Positions 15,915 to 25,905 of a stretch of 64,000 bases of DNA are shown piece after piece. The stretch spans positions 50,164 through 114,163 of the forward strand of contig NZ_WPCU01000010.1 in the NCBI RefSeq assembly GCF_009742705.1, given 5' to 3'. Source of the DNA: Auraticoccus cholistanensis. Lineage in GTDB: Bacteria > Actinomycetota > Actinomycetes > Propionibacteriales > Propionibacteriaceae. Within the stretch, counting starts at the first letter, position 1, and each line of letters starts with the position of its first letter. A program made the translations under genes and the position numbers. Under the pieces are notes generated by a model, which was not told the origin of the DNA, ran no database searches, and worked only from the letters and a program-made list of their open reading frames with translations.

Positions 15915-16229
15915 TCAGCGGTTGGAGTCGGGGACCTCGAGGTCGGAGTGGACGATCTCCTCGATGGAGACGTCGCGGAAGGTGAGCACCTTGGCGTTCT
16001 TCACGAAGCGGGCCGGGCGGTACATGTCCCACACCCAGGCGTCAGCCATGGAGACCTCGTAGTAGACGTCGCCGCCCTCGGTGCGCACCTTGAGGTCGAC
16101 GGTGTTGCAGAGGTAGAAGCGGCGCTCGGTCTCGACCGCGTAGGTGAACAGCCGGACGACGTCCTTGTACTCGCGGTAGAGCTTGAGCTCCGCTTCGCTC
16201 TCGAACTGCTCCAGGTCTTCTGCGCTCAT
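15915..16229 (-). CDS. DUF2469 family protein
   Basis: This is a 104-residue acidic protein of the DUF2469 family, almost confined to actinobacteria and nearly always found just after rnhB. It opens with MSAEDLEQFESEAELKLYRE and continues with FTYAVETERRFYLCN and a C-terminal beta region (MADAWVWDMYRPARFVKN). The function is unknown. The length matches the family. A -10-like TAGAGT nine bases before the start, made partly of the rnhB stop codon, suggests it also has its own promoter with almost no leader. Confidence 0.92.
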   Translation of the reverse strand: MSAEDLEQFESEAELKLYREYKDVVRLFTYAVETERRFYLCNTVDLKVRTEGGDVYYEVSMADAWVWDMYRPARFVKNAKVLTFRDVSIEEIVHSDLEVPDSNR

Positions 16230-16238
16230 GACGGATCG

Positions 16239-16244
16239 ACTCTA
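16239..16244 (-). promoter_or_regulatory. -10 box (TAGAGT) overlapping the rnhB stop codon
   Basis: TAGAGT (16244-16239, minus strand) begins with the TAG stop of rnhB (16244-16242) and lies nine bases before the ATG of the DUF2469 gene. The spacing suits a transcript with a 2-3 nt leader. Confidence 0.45.
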
Positions 16245-16892
16245 TCCGACCGCCCGGACCCGGACGGTCCGGACGACGTTGTCGAAGCGCATCCGGTGCT
16301 CCGGGCACGGACCCAGCCGGTCCAGCCGCTCCTGGTGCAGGCTGGTGCAGTAGCCCTTGTGGGTGGCGAAGTCGTACTCGGGCCAGCGCTCGTGCAGGTC
16401 GGCCATGATGCGGTCCCGGGTCACCTTGGCCAGCACCGAGGCCGCGGCCACGCAGGCGGCGACCCGGTCGCCCTTCCACACCGCCAGCCCCGGCACGCCG
16501 AGGCCGTCCACCCCGAAGCCATCGGTCAGCGCGTAGTCCGGTGCGGGGTCGAGCCGGTGCAGCGCCCGGCGCAGCGCCTGCACGTTGGCCACGTGCATGC
16601 CGAGCCGGTCGCACTCGGCGGCCTCGACGACCACCACCGACCACGCCACGGCCTTGGCCACCACCTCGTCGTAGCAGCGCTCGCGCTGGGCGGCGCTGAG
16701 CAGCTTGGAGTCCCGCAGCCCCTCGATCTCGCCCGAGCGGCGGTCGGACAGGATGGCCGCGGCGGCCACCAGCGGGCCCGCGCAGGCGCCCCGGCCGGCC
16801 TCGTCGGCGCCGGCCACCAGGGGGAAGCCGGCGCGGCGCAGCGCCCGCTCGTAGGCGTAGATGCCGCTGCTGCGGCGCACCACGAACCCCAT
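16242..16892 (-). CDS. rnhB: Ribonuclease HII
   Basis: This 216-residue cytosolic enzyme nicks RNA in RNA-DNA hybrids and removes misincorporated ribonucleotides. The catalytic acidic cluster begins with ADEAGRGACAGPLVAAA (Asp/Glu pair near residues 30-31). GLRDSKLLSAAQR and the YALTDGFGV and AASVLAKVTRDR regions follow, supplying the remaining acids. Family length is about 200-250. The start ATG (16892-16890) shares one base with the lepB stop, so it is coupled to signal peptidase. The order lepB-rnhB-DUF2469 is conserved in actinobacteria. Confidence 0.95.
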   Translation of the reverse strand: MGFVVRRSSGIYAYERALRRAGFPLVAGADEAGRGACAGPLVAAAAILSDRRSGEIEGLRDSKLLSAAQRERCYDEVVAKAVAWSVVVVEAAECDRLGMHVANVQALRRALHRLDPAPDYALTDGFGVDGLGVPGLAVWKGDRVAACVAAASVLAKVTRDRIMADLHERWPEYDFATHKGYCTSLHQERLDRLGPCPEHRMRFDNVVRTVRVRAVG

Positions 16893-17671
16893 CAGCAGCC
16901 CACCCCCTCGGGTTCGATCACCGCCCGCTGCGGTGCCGGCTCGGTCGCGTCGGGGACGTCGGCGAAGGTCTCGGGGACGGTCAGCCGCTGGAACCGGTCG
17001 AAGGGGGCGGCGATCAGGAAGGCCGGCCCGACGACGTTCGCGATCGGCACGAAGGCGTCGGTGCCGATCGGACCGCCGCCGGCGGGGACGTCGCCGAGGT
17101 GGCAGCGCGAGTCGCGCGAGTCGTCGCGGTGGTCGCCCATGACGAAGATGCGGTCGGCCGGTACCACCACGCTGAACGGCACCTCGGCCGGGGCGACCGG
17201 CTCGCCGTCGGAACCCCGGTAGAGGTAGTCCTCCTCCTCCAGCGGCTCGCCGTTGACGGTGATCCGCTGCTGGGCGTCGCAGCAGGTGACGGTGTCGCCG
17301 GGCATGCCGATGACCCGCTTGATGAGGTGGTTGGAGCTGGTGTCGGGCAGCAGCCCGACGAACTCCAGCAGCTTCCCGGTCGGGCCGCGCTCCTGGGCCT
17401 GGTAGTCCGGGCCCAGCCAGTTGCCGGGATCGACGAAGACGACGACGTCGCCGCGGCTGAAGTCGGTGACCTTCTGCACGACGACCTTGTCGTCGATCTG
17501 CAGGGTGTCCTCCATCGAGCCGGAGGGGATCACGAAGGGCTGGGCGACGAAGGCCCGCAGGATCGAGGAGACGATGATGGCCCCGACGACCACGATCGCG
17601 ACCTCCTTGAGGAGGGAGCCGAGCTGCCGCGCTGCTCCGGACCGTGGCTCCCCGATCCGCGATTCACTCAC
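16892..17671 (-). CDS. lepB: Signal peptidase I
   Basis: This 259-residue membrane-anchored serine protease cleaves signal peptides from exported proteins. A single N-terminal transmembrane helix lies at about 21-40 (LKEVAIVVVGAIIVSSILRA). Catalytic Ser52 is in IPSGSMEDTL and catalytic Lys118 in LIKRVIGMPGD. The GDHRDDSRDSR box (domain E) is near the end. GTG 17671 is chosen with AGGAG 9 nt upstream; the upstream in-frame extension lacks conservation signs. It lies behind rplS after a strong hairpin, so it may be expressed partly by read-through. Confidence 0.95.
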   Translation of the reverse strand: MSESRIGEPRSGAARQLGSLLKEVAIVVVGAIIVSSILRAFVAQPFVIPSGSMEDTLQIDDKVVVQKVTDFSRGDVVVFVDPGNWLGPDYQAQERGPTGKLLEFVGLLPDTSSNHLIKRVIGMPGDTVTCCDAQQRITVNGEPLEEEDYLYRGSDGEPVAPAEVPFSVVVPADRIFVMGDHRDDSRDSRCHLGDVPAGGGPIGTDAFVPIANVVGPAFLIAAPFDRFQRLTVPETFADVPDATEPAPQRAVIEPEGVGC

Positions 17672-17759
17672 TTCGCCCAGCTCCTGTTCCCTCCGGCTCG
17701 CTGCCGGACCCGGCCCCCAACGTAGCCCAGCCCGGTGACGGTCCTGCTCCCAGACGAAA

Positions 17760-17790
17760 CATCGCACGCACCCGGAGGGTGCGTGCGATG
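17760..17790. terminator. Hairpin terminator after rplS
   Basis: A perfect 14-bp stem with a 3-base loop (arms 17760-17773 and 17777-17790; CATCGCACGCACCC and complement) starts 16 nt past the rplS stop on the minus strand. It separates rplS from lepB. Confidence 0.8.
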
Positions 17791-17806
17791 CCGGTGGGTG
17801 TCGCGC

Positions 17807-18154
17807 TCAGTAGCGCTTCTCCTTGATCTTGGCCGCCTTGCCGCGCAGACCGCGCAGGTAGTACAGCTTGGCGCGGCGGACGTCACCGCGGCGCTCGACC
17901 TCGATCTTGTCGATGATCGGGCTGTGCAGCGGGAAGGTGCGCTCGACGCCGACACCGAAGGACACCTTGCGGACCACGAAGGACTCCTGCAGGCCGCCGC
18001 CGGTCCGGGCGATCACCACGCCGGCGAAGACCTGGATGCGGGAACGGTTGCCCTCGACGACCTTCACGTGCACCTTGACGGAGTCACCCGGGCGGAAGCT
18101 CGGGATGTCGTCGCGCAGCGAGGTCTGGTCGAGCGCCTCGATCAGCTTGCTCAT
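17807..18154 (-). CDS. rplS: 50S ribosomal protein L19
   Basis: This 115-residue L19 sits at the 30S-50S interface (bridges with 16S rRNA). Family landmarks are [52 protein letters not shown] and the C-terminal [21 protein letters not shown] 18154 has a GAAGGAAAG ribosome site. Upstream lies a leader with two mutually exclusive 9-bp pairings that could regulate expression. Normally trmD precedes rplS; here the upstream neighbour is a divergent sugar operon. Confidence 0.97.
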   Translation of the reverse strand: MSKLIEALDQTSLRDDIPSFRPGDSVKVHVKVVEGNRSRIQVFAGVVIARTGGGLQESFVVRKVSFGVGVERTFPLHSPIIDKIEVERRGDVRRAKLYYLRGLRGKAAKIKEKRY

Positions 18155-18171
18155 GTTCTTTCCTTCGCCGG

Positions 18172-18274
18172 TGCCACAGGTCACCTGGTCGGTGCAGGTT
18201 CGGGTGGTGCCGATCCGGACGTTCCCCCTGTGGCAGGAGCCGGGTACGAGCACCAGCGAAGAAGTCTGCCACAG
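18172..18274 (-). promoter_or_regulatory. Candidate structured mRNA leader of rplS with alternative pairings
   Basis: Reading the minus strand, segment A CTGTGGCAG (18274-18266), segment B CTGCCACAGG (18236-18227) and segment C CCTGTGGCA (18180-18172) occur in order. B is perfectly complementary to A (9 bp) and to C (9 bp), so the two hairpins exclude each other. The B:C hairpin ends directly before the GAAGGAAAG ribosome site. If transcription starts upstream of A, this has the form of an attenuator or autoregulatory leader. A -10-like CAGACT overlapping A (18268-18263) would instead remove A from the transcript. Confidence 0.4.
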
Positions 18275-18345
18275 CGGGGCCCCGGACCGCGAACCGGCGA
18301 CGGCAGCCGGCACCGGCGGCGAGGGCGCCGACCGGCACGTCACGC

Positions 18346-18374
18346 TGGACACCGGCTGTGAAATCGATTACTAC
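18346..18374 (+). promoter_or_regulatory. Promoter and LacI-type operator of the sugar operon
   Basis: TGGACA (18346-18351), a 17-bp spacer and TACTAC (18369-18374) form a good -35/-10 pair. The spacer and -10 hold GAAATCGATTAC (18360-18371), an approximate dyad centred on CG like LacI-family operators. It precedes an operon whose last gene encodes a LacI-family regulator, so autoregulation is likely. It is the only AT-rich patch in the 402-bp region 18155-18556, which otherwise holds the rplS leader and a small frame. Confidence 0.55.
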
Positions 18375-18413
18375 TAGCAGGGACGAGCCACACCGGTGCG
18401 AGGAGGCAGGGCG

Positions 18414-18539
18414 ATGGCGCAGCCGGTCACCGACGACCACGCGAGCCGCCCCTGCCTGCTCCCGCCCTCCTGCGCTGCCGTCGCCCCCACCCCCGCCCGC
18501 CCTCCGTCGGGCGTCGTCCACCGAACCGCCCGCACCTGA
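18414..18539 (+). CDS. Candidate 41-residue leader ORF of the sugar operon
   Basis: ATG 18414 is preceded by AGGAGG with a 7-nt spacer, identical in quality and spacing to the site of the next gene. It opens a 41-codon frame ending at TGA 18537-18539, 17 nt before the isomerase-like ATG. The peptide begins MAQPVTDDHASRPCLLPPSC, is proline-rich, contains two cysteines six residues apart and has no hydrophobic helix. It could be a regulatory leader peptide or a small protein. It could also be chance: any GC-rich leader can stay open for this length. Confidence 0.35.
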   Translation: MAQPVTDDHASRPCLLPPSCAAVAPTPARPPSGVVHRTART

Positions 18540-18556
18540 CCGCAGGAGGCCCCGCC

Positions 18557-20200
18557 ATGTCCACCTACACCCTGCCCGCACCGCTGACCCGGCCCCAGGT
18601 CGTCGAGAAGACCGTCTGGACGGTGGCCAGCGGCGACCTGCGGCCCAGCGCGAACACGAAGTGCTGGCCCACCCAGGCCGAGCTGGAGCAGCGGGTCGGA
18701 GCCGCCCTGGCCGACCTCGGCTGGTCGGTGACCCGCGCCCACGAGTACGACCCGGAGGCCGGGCACGGCTTCATCAGCAGCCAGCGGATGGGGATCGAGG
18801 TCTTCCGCTCGGTGCCGCTGGACGCCCCGCTGGTGGTGGTGGAGGCGGTCTGGCAGTACAGCCACCACCTGCTGGCCGGGCTGCGCGACCACCGGGGTCC
18901 GATCCTGCTGGTGGCCAACTGGGCCGGCGACTTCCCGGGCCTGGTGGGCCTGCTCAACCTGACCGGCTCGATGACCAAGGCCGGGATCGAGCACAGCGTG
19001 CTGTGGAGCAAGGACTTCACCGACACCTGGGCCCGCGACCGGCTGGCCGAGTGGCTGGAGACCGGGACGATCGACCACGACCTCTCCCACGTCCGCGAGC
19101 TGGACCGCGGCGCGCTGGCCGAGGACTCCGCGGAGGTCCAGCTGGGCCGCGCGCTGGCGCGTCAGCTGGTCGAGGAGAAGGCGGTCGTCGGCGTCTTCGA
19201 CGAGGGCTGCATGGGGATGTACAACGCCATCATCGACGACGAGCTGCTCAACCCGCTCGGCATCTACAAGGAGCGGCTCAGCCAGAGCGCGCTGCTGGCC
19301 GAGATGGACCGGGTCGACCCGGCCGAGGTCGAGGAGGTGCACGACTGGCTCGAGCGGGCCGGCTTCACCTTCCACTACGGCACCGACGAGGCCACCGAGC
19401 TGACCCGCGCCCAGGTGCTGCGCCAGCTCGCGATGTACATCGCCGCGGTGAGGATGAGCGACGACTTCGGCCTCGACGCGGTCGGCATCCAGTACCAGCA
19501 GGGGCTCAAGGACCAGTGCCCGGCCAGCGACCTGGCCGAGGGGCTGCTCAACAACGTGGAGCGGCCGCCGGTGCGCTCCCGGGACGGCTCCCGCGAGCTC
19601 TACCCGGGCTCGGCCCTGCCGCACTTCAACGAGGTGGACGAGGCGGTCGCCGTCGACGCCCTGGTCACCAACCGGATCTGGACGGCCATGGGTCTCGACC
19701 CGGCCACCACCCTGCACGACATCCGCTGGGGCGAGGACTTCGAGGGCACCTTCGTGTGGGTGTTCGAGATCTCCGGGTCGGTGCCCGCCTCCCACAACGG
19801 CGGCTACGACCGCTCCTACGGCATGCGCCAGCCCCCGATGTTCTTCCCCCTCGGCGGCAGCACGCTGAGCGGGGTCTCGCGCCCCGGTGAGATCGTCTGG
19901 TCGCGGGTGTTCGTGGCCGAGGGCGTGCTGCAGGTCGACCTGGGCCGCGGTCACGTGGTGGAGCTCCCGGAGGAGGAGACCCGGCGTCGGCTGCAGGCCA
20001 CCGACCCGCAGTGGCCGATCATGCACGCGGTGCTGCACGGCGTGAGCCGCGACCAGCTGATGGCCCGGCACAAGGCCAACCACATCCAGGTCGTCTACGC
20101 CCCCGACGCCGAGACCGCCGACCGGGCGCTGACGGCCAAGGTGGCGATGTTCGACGCCCTGGGGCTGCGGGTCCACCTCTGCGGCGACGTCGCCCTCTGA
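18557..20200 (+). CDS. L-fucose isomerase-like protein
   Basis: This is a 547-residue protein with the FucI/AraA-like architecture of ketol isomerases. Its N-terminal half begins VEKTVWTVASGDLRPSANTK, its middle contains VVGVFDEGCMGMYNAI, and the C-terminal half carries FEGTFVWVFEISGSVP. It could interconvert an aldose and a ketose with a divalent metal, but divergence from E. coli FucI leaves the substrate open. ATG 18557 follows AGGAGG by 7 nt. It is the first long gene of an operon with a GH172-type protein and a LacI regulator, suggesting the glycoside released by the second protein feeds this one. Confidence 0.72.
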   Translation: MSTYTLPAPLTRPQVVEKTVWTVASGDLRPSANTKCWPTQAELEQRVGAALADLGWSVTRAHEYDPEAGHGFISSQRMGIEVFRSVPLDAPLVVVEAVWQYSHHLLAGLRDHRGPILLVANWAGDFPGLVGLLNLTGSMTKAGIEHSVLWSKDFTDTWARDRLAEWLETGTIDHDLSHVRELDRGALAEDSAEVQLGRALARQLVEEKAVVGVFDEGCMGMYNAIIDDELLNPLGIYKERLSQSALLAEMDRVDPAEVEEVHDWLERAGFTFHYGTDEATELTRAQVLRQLAMYIAAVRMSDDFGLDAVGIQYQQGLKDQCPASDLAEGLLNNVERPPVRSRDGSRELYPGSALPHFNEVDEAVAVDALVTNRIWTAMGLDPATTLHDIRWGEDFEGTFVWVFEISGSVPASHNGGYDRSYGMRQPPMFFPLGGSTLSGVSRPGEIVWSRVFVAEGVLQVDLGRGHVVELPEEETRRRLQATDPQWPIMHAVLHGVSRDQLMARHKANHIQVVYAPDAETADRALTAKVAMFDALGLRVHLCGDVAL

Positions 20201-20231
20201 ACCGCACCCCACCACCACCGAGGAGGACCCC

Positions 20232-21287
20232 GTGTTCCGTGACATCTCCCAGCTCCGCACCAGCGTCTCGCGCTCGATCTGCCCGGAGAACTTCGACGGC
20301 CAGCCCGGCGGCGCCGCACGGGCCAGCGAGGGCACCGGGGCCCACGCCGGGCGCGACCTCGGGGTCGGCTGGAAGATCTCGCCGTCGGTGGAGATCGCGC
20401 CCGGGGAGACCTTCGTCCTCGGCCACGTCGACTCCCCCGGCCGGATCACCCACATCTGGCTGACCACAGCCCGCGAGAACTGGCGTTCGCTGGTGCTGCG
20501 GGCGCACTGGGACGGCGACGACGAGCCCGCGGTCGAGACGCCCGTCGGCGACTTCTTCGCCAGCGGCTGGTGCCGCTTCGCCCAGGTCTCCTCCCAGGTG
20601 GTGGCCAGCAACCCGCACGGCGGCTTCAACTCCTACTGGCCGATGCCGTTCCACCGCTCGGCCCGGCTCACCCTGGAGAACCTGTCGGAGGACAAGGCGG
20701 TCGTCTACTACCAGATCGACTACGAGGTGGGCGACGACGTCCCCGGCGAGGGCGCGGCCTACCTGCACGCCCAGTTCCGCCGCAGCAACCCGCTGCCGGA
20801 GCTGACCACCCACCCGATCCTCGACGTCACCGGGCGCGGGCACTACGCCGGCACCTACATGGCGTGGGGCGTCAACTCCCCGGGCTGGTGGGGCGAGGGC
20901 GAGGTCAAGTTCTACCTCGACGACGACGGCGAGTTCCCGACCATCGCCAGCACCGGCACCGAGGACTACTTCGGCGGGGCCTGGAACTTCGACGTCCCCG
21001 GCCAGGGCTACACCGAGTTCAGCACCCCGTTCCTGGGCATGCCGCAGGTGCTGCGCCCCGACGGCCTCTACGCCAGCCAGCAGCGCTTCGGGCTCTACCG
21101 CTGGCACCTGCCCGACCCGATCACCTTCCGGACCGCCCTCCGCGTCGACATCCAGGCGCTGGGCTGGAAGTCCGGCCACCGCTACCTGCCGCTGCGCGAC
21201 GACATCTCCTCGCTGGCGGTGTTCTACCTGGACGCCTCCAGCACCACCCGCCCGCAGCTGCCCGACCTGGACGGGCTGGCGGTCTGA
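20232..21287 (+). CDS. DUF2961 protein (glycoside hydrolase family GH172-like)
   Basis: This 351-residue protein belongs to the DUF2961 group, whose characterised members are GH172 furanosidases acting on alpha-D-fructofuranosides or D-arabinofuranosides; members can form hexamers of jelly-roll folds. Landmarks are FVLGHVDSPGRITHIWLT near residue 60, the core SYWPMPFHRSARLTLENL, and the acidic ASTGTEDYFGGAWNF segment near 240-250 likely carrying a catalytic glutamate. No signal peptide is present, so the substrate must be imported or cytosolic. GTG 20232 has AGGAGG 5 nt upstream. It lies between an isomerase-like gene and a LacI regulator. Confidence 0.82.
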   Translation: MFRDISQLRTSVSRSICPENFDGQPGGAARASEGTGAHAGRDLGVGWKISPSVEIAPGETFVLGHVDSPGRITHIWLTTARENWRSLVLRAHWDGDDEPAVETPVGDFFASGWCRFAQVSSQVVASNPHGGFNSYWPMPFHRSARLTLENLSEDKAVVYYQIDYEVGDDVPGEGAAYLHAQFRRSNPLPELTTHPILDVTGRGHYAGTYMAWGVNSPGWWGEGEVKFYLDDDGEFPTIASTGTEDYFGGAWNFDVPGQGYTEFSTPFLGMPQVLRPDGLYASQQRFGLYRWHLPDPITFRTALRVDIQALGWKSGHRYLPLRDDISSLAVFYLDASSTTRPQLPDLDGLAV

Positions 21288-21301
21288 GCAGCTCGCCCAG
21301 C

Positions 21302-22294
21302 ATGGTCCGGCTGGTGGACGTGGCCCGGGCGGCCGGGGTGTCGGTGGCCACGGTGTCGCGCACCCTCAACGGCAACGCCCGGGTCGACCCCGAGCTGGCC
21401 GCCCGGGTGCACGCGGCGGTGGCGGAGCTCGACTACCGGCCCAACCTGGTGGCCAGGAACCTGCGCCGGCGGGCCACGCAGGCCTGGGCGCTGGTCGTCA
21501 CCGACGTCACCAACCCCTTCTGCACCGCGGTCGCCCGCGGCGTCGAGGACGTGGCCAACGCGGCCGGCTACTCGGTGTTCCTGTGCAACTCCGACGAGGA
21601 CCCCGGCAAGGAGCAGCGCTACCTGGCGGTGGCCGAGGCGGAGCGGGTGGCGGGGCTGATCATCACCCCCGCCTCACCGGCCTCCGACGTGGGCCGGCTG
21701 CTCGGGGCCGGCATCCCCGTGGTCGCCCTCGACCGCCACCTGCCGCAGCCGGTGGCGACGGTGGTGGCGGACTCGGCCGCCGGCGCCGCGACGGCCACCG
21801 AGCACCTGCTGGCCCACGGCTGGCGACGGCCGGCCTGCGTCACCGGCCCGGCCGGCGCGGAGACCGCCGACCAGCGCGCCGCCGCCTTCCGCGCGGTGGT
21901 GCGCCGCTGCGGGCTGGCGGAGCTGGTCGAGCACGTGCCGTACCACGCCGCCGGCGGGGCTGCGGCGGCGGCGCGGCTGCTGGACCTGCCCCAGCCGCCG
22001 GACTGCCTGTTCGTGGCGAACTCCGCGCTCGCCATCGGGGTGCTGGAGGAGCTGCGACGGCGGGGCCTGCGGCTGGGCGCCGACCTCGGCCTGGTGACCT
22101 TCGACGACGCCCCCTGGGCGCCGCTGATGGACCCGCCGATCACCGTGGTCGCCCAGCCCGCCTACGAGATGGGAGGCCGTGCCGCCGAGCTGCTGCTGGC
22201 GGCGCTGGGCTCCCCGGCGGAGCCGGCGACGCGGGGCACGGCCGTCTTCGAGCCCCGCCTGGTGGAGCGGGGCTCCTGCCTCAGGAGCGGCTGA
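21302..22294 (+). CDS. LacI-family transcriptional regulator
   Basis: This is a 330-residue repressor. The N-terminal helix-turn-helix is VRLVDVARAAGVSVATVSRT (residues 2-21) with a hinge helix near NLVARNLRRR. The periplasmic-binding-protein-like sensor domain contains VVTDVTNPFCTAVARG, IPVVALDRHLP and the late ITVVAQPAYEMGGRAAELL. It presumably senses a sugar and controls the operon it closes; the candidate operator is GAAATCGATTAC at 18360-18371. The ATG at 21302 lacks a strong ribosome site. The stop codon is part of a stem-loop shared with the convergent sdhB end. Confidence 0.9.
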   Translation: MVRLVDVARAAGVSVATVSRTLNGNARVDPELAARVHAAVAELDYRPNLVARNLRRRATQAWALVVTDVTNPFCTAVARGVEDVANAAGYSVFLCNSDEDPGKEQRYLAVAEAERVAGLIITPASPASDVGRLLGAGIPVVALDRHLPQPVATVVADSAAGAATATEHLLAHGWRRPACVTGPAGAETADQRAAAFRAVVRRCGLAELVEHVPYHAAGGAAAAARLLDLPQPPDCLFVANSALAIGVLEELRRRGLRLGADLGLVTFDDAPWAPLMDPPITVVAQPAYEMGGRAAELLLAALGSPAEPATRGTAVFEPRLVERGSCLRSG

Positions 22295-22332
22295 GCCTGG
22301 AGCCGGCCCGGCCGGCGGCGAGCCGCAGGCTC
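22293..22332. terminator. Stem-loop between convergent lacI-type gene and sdhB
   Basis: GAGCCTG (22293-22299) pairs with CAGGCTC (22326-22332) around a GC-rich interior that can extend the stem. The arms include bases of both stop codons, so one hairpin may end both operons. Confidence 0.5.
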
Positions 22333-23077
22333 ACTCGCCGCCCTTCATGAGCGCGGTCAGCAGGTCCCGGTTGAGGCGGGTGATGGTGTCGAACGGGATG
22401 CCCTTGGGGCAGACCGCGGTGCACTCGCCGATGTTGCTGCAGCCGCCGAAGCCCTCGGCGTCGTGCTGGTTGACCATGCCCAGCACGCGGCTGTGACGCT
22501 CGGGCTGGCCCTGCGGCAGCAGCCCCAGGTGGGTCACCTTGGCGGCGGTGAACAGCATCGCCGAGCCGTTGGGGCAGGCGGCCACGCAGGCACCGCACTG
22601 GATGCAGGTGGCGGCGTCGAAGGCGTGGTCGGCGTCCTGCTTCTTGACCGGGGCCGCGTGCGCCTCGGGGGCGGAGCCGGTGGGCGCGCTGATGTAGCCG
22701 CCGGCCTGGATGATGCGGTCGAAGGCACCGCGGTCGACGACCAGGTCCTTGACGACCGGGAAGGCGTCGGAGCGCCACGGCTCGACGTCGATGACGTCGC
22801 CGTCGGAGAACGAGCGCATGTGCAGCTGGCAGACGGTCGCCCGGACCGGCCCGTGGGCCTCGCGGTTGATCATGACGCCGCAGGTGCCGCAGATGCCCTC
22901 GCGGCAGTCGGAGTCGATCGCGACCGGGTCCTCGCCGGCGAGCGTCAGCCGCTCGTTGACGACGTCCATCATCTCCAGGAAGGACATGTGCTCGCTGACG
23001 TCGGGCACCTCGATGGTCTGCATGTGTCCCTCGGCGTCGGGACCGGACTGGCGCCACACGCGCAGGGTGATGTTCAC
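22331..23077 (-). CDS. sdhB: Succinate dehydrogenase iron-sulfur subunit
   Basis: This 248-residue subunit of complex II relays electrons from the flavoprotein to menaquinone. The [2Fe-2S] plant-type domain has [10 protein letters not shown] and the later Cys in VRATVC. The ferredoxin-type domain has [12 protein letters not shown] ([4Fe-4S]) and [16 protein letters not shown]. The insertion [16 protein letters not shown] resembles the actinobacterial b558-type enzymes. It is the last gene of sdhCAB, 58 bp after sdhA. Confidence 0.96.
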   Translation of the reverse strand: MNITLRVWRQSGPDAEGHMQTIEVPDVSEHMSFLEMMDVVNERLTLAGEDPVAIDSDCREGICGTCGVMINREAHGPVRATVCQLHMRSFSDGDVIDVEPWRSDAFPVVKDLVVDRGAFDRIIQAGGYISAPTGSAPEAHAAPVKKQDADHAFDAATCIQCGACVAACPNGSAMLFTAAKVTHLGLLPQGQPERHSRVLGMVNQHDAEGFGGCSNIGECTAVCPKGIPFDTITRLNRDLLTALMKGGE

Positions 23078-23135
23078 TGCTGCTTCCTCACTGCTTGCGT
23101 CTTCTTGGTGCTGGGGAGCGATCTCCGCGTGGCGA

Positions 23136-25150
<2,015 letters not shown>

Positions 25151-25154
<4 letters not shown>

Positions 25155-25864
25155 GACACCACTCCCAGGAGGACGCTGAAGGGGACGGCCAGGAAGCCGA
25201 GGGTGATCACCCAGGCGAGGGCGACCGAGACGGCGAGGATGACCCTGCGCGACCCGGACGTGGTCCCCGCGCCGAGGGTGTAGAGGGCGCTGGCGGTGCC
25301 GTGGCGCAGGTGCAGCCCGACCGCCACCATCGCGATGGTGTAGGTCACCACGACCCACCAGATGTTGAAGCCGTTGACCAGCCGCTCGTAGGGCGAGGGC
25401 GACGCACCGCCCGGGGTGATCCACTGCCAGGTCAGGTGCGCCAGGTGGTAGAGCACGAACAGCGCGATCACCAGACCGCCGCTGCGCAGGGTGAACGAGG
25501 CGTAGCTGCGCTGGATCCCGCGGCGGTTGCGCCGGGTCTCGTAGCGGTTGACGCCCGCGGCGCGCCAGGAGCGGCGGGACAGCTTCACCGCGGAGACGAC
25601 GTGCGCGGCGACCGCGACGAGCAGCACCACCCGGATGATCCACAGCGCGCCGCCGTAGGGCAGGATCGGCTCGCCCAGCTCGCGCAGGTGGTGGGAGTAC
25701 TCGTCGAAGGCCTGCTGGCCGGCGAAGGCCTTCAGGTTGCCGTACATGTGGGCGAGCAGGTAGCCCACCATGATGAGACCGCTGACGGCCATGACCGCCT
25801 TGTTCGCGACCGTCGAGCGGAGCGCCCTGCGTTGCGCGGAGATCGTTGTTGACACGTCTGACAC
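25151..25864 (-). CDS. sdhC: Succinate dehydrogenase cytochrome b subunit (five-helix type)
   Basis: This 237-residue integral membrane subunit has five hydrophobic helices (near [71 protein letters not shown] and [18 protein letters not shown]). Histidines in helices 1, 2, 3 and 4 are potential haem ligands. The single long anchor replacing SdhC plus SdhD is typical of actinobacterial dihaem enzymes. GTG 25864 has GGGAGAA 8 nt upstream. The promoter region carries an AGGCGAGCCT dyad resembling an iron box. Confidence 0.95.
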
Positions 25865-25895
25865 CTTAGTTCTCCCGCTCGACCGGCGAGAAATA

Positions 25896-25905
25896 AGGCG
25901 AGCCT
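25896..25905. promoter_or_regulatory. Iron-box-like dyad upstream of sdhC
   Basis: AGGC-GA-GCCT in the context ATAAGGCGAGCCTGC lies 32-41 bp before the sdhC start. Its core recalls DtxR/IdeR sites (AGGTTAGCCT-like), which would fit an iron-rich enzyme. The match is only to the core, so it is tentative. Confidence 0.3.

Noticed and set aside
13503-17222. A 1239-codon plus-strand frame across dprA, comM, yraN, DUF2469, rnhB and lepB
   Set aside because: It runs opposite six well-supported genes and yields Arg/Pro/His-rich sequence without any domain.
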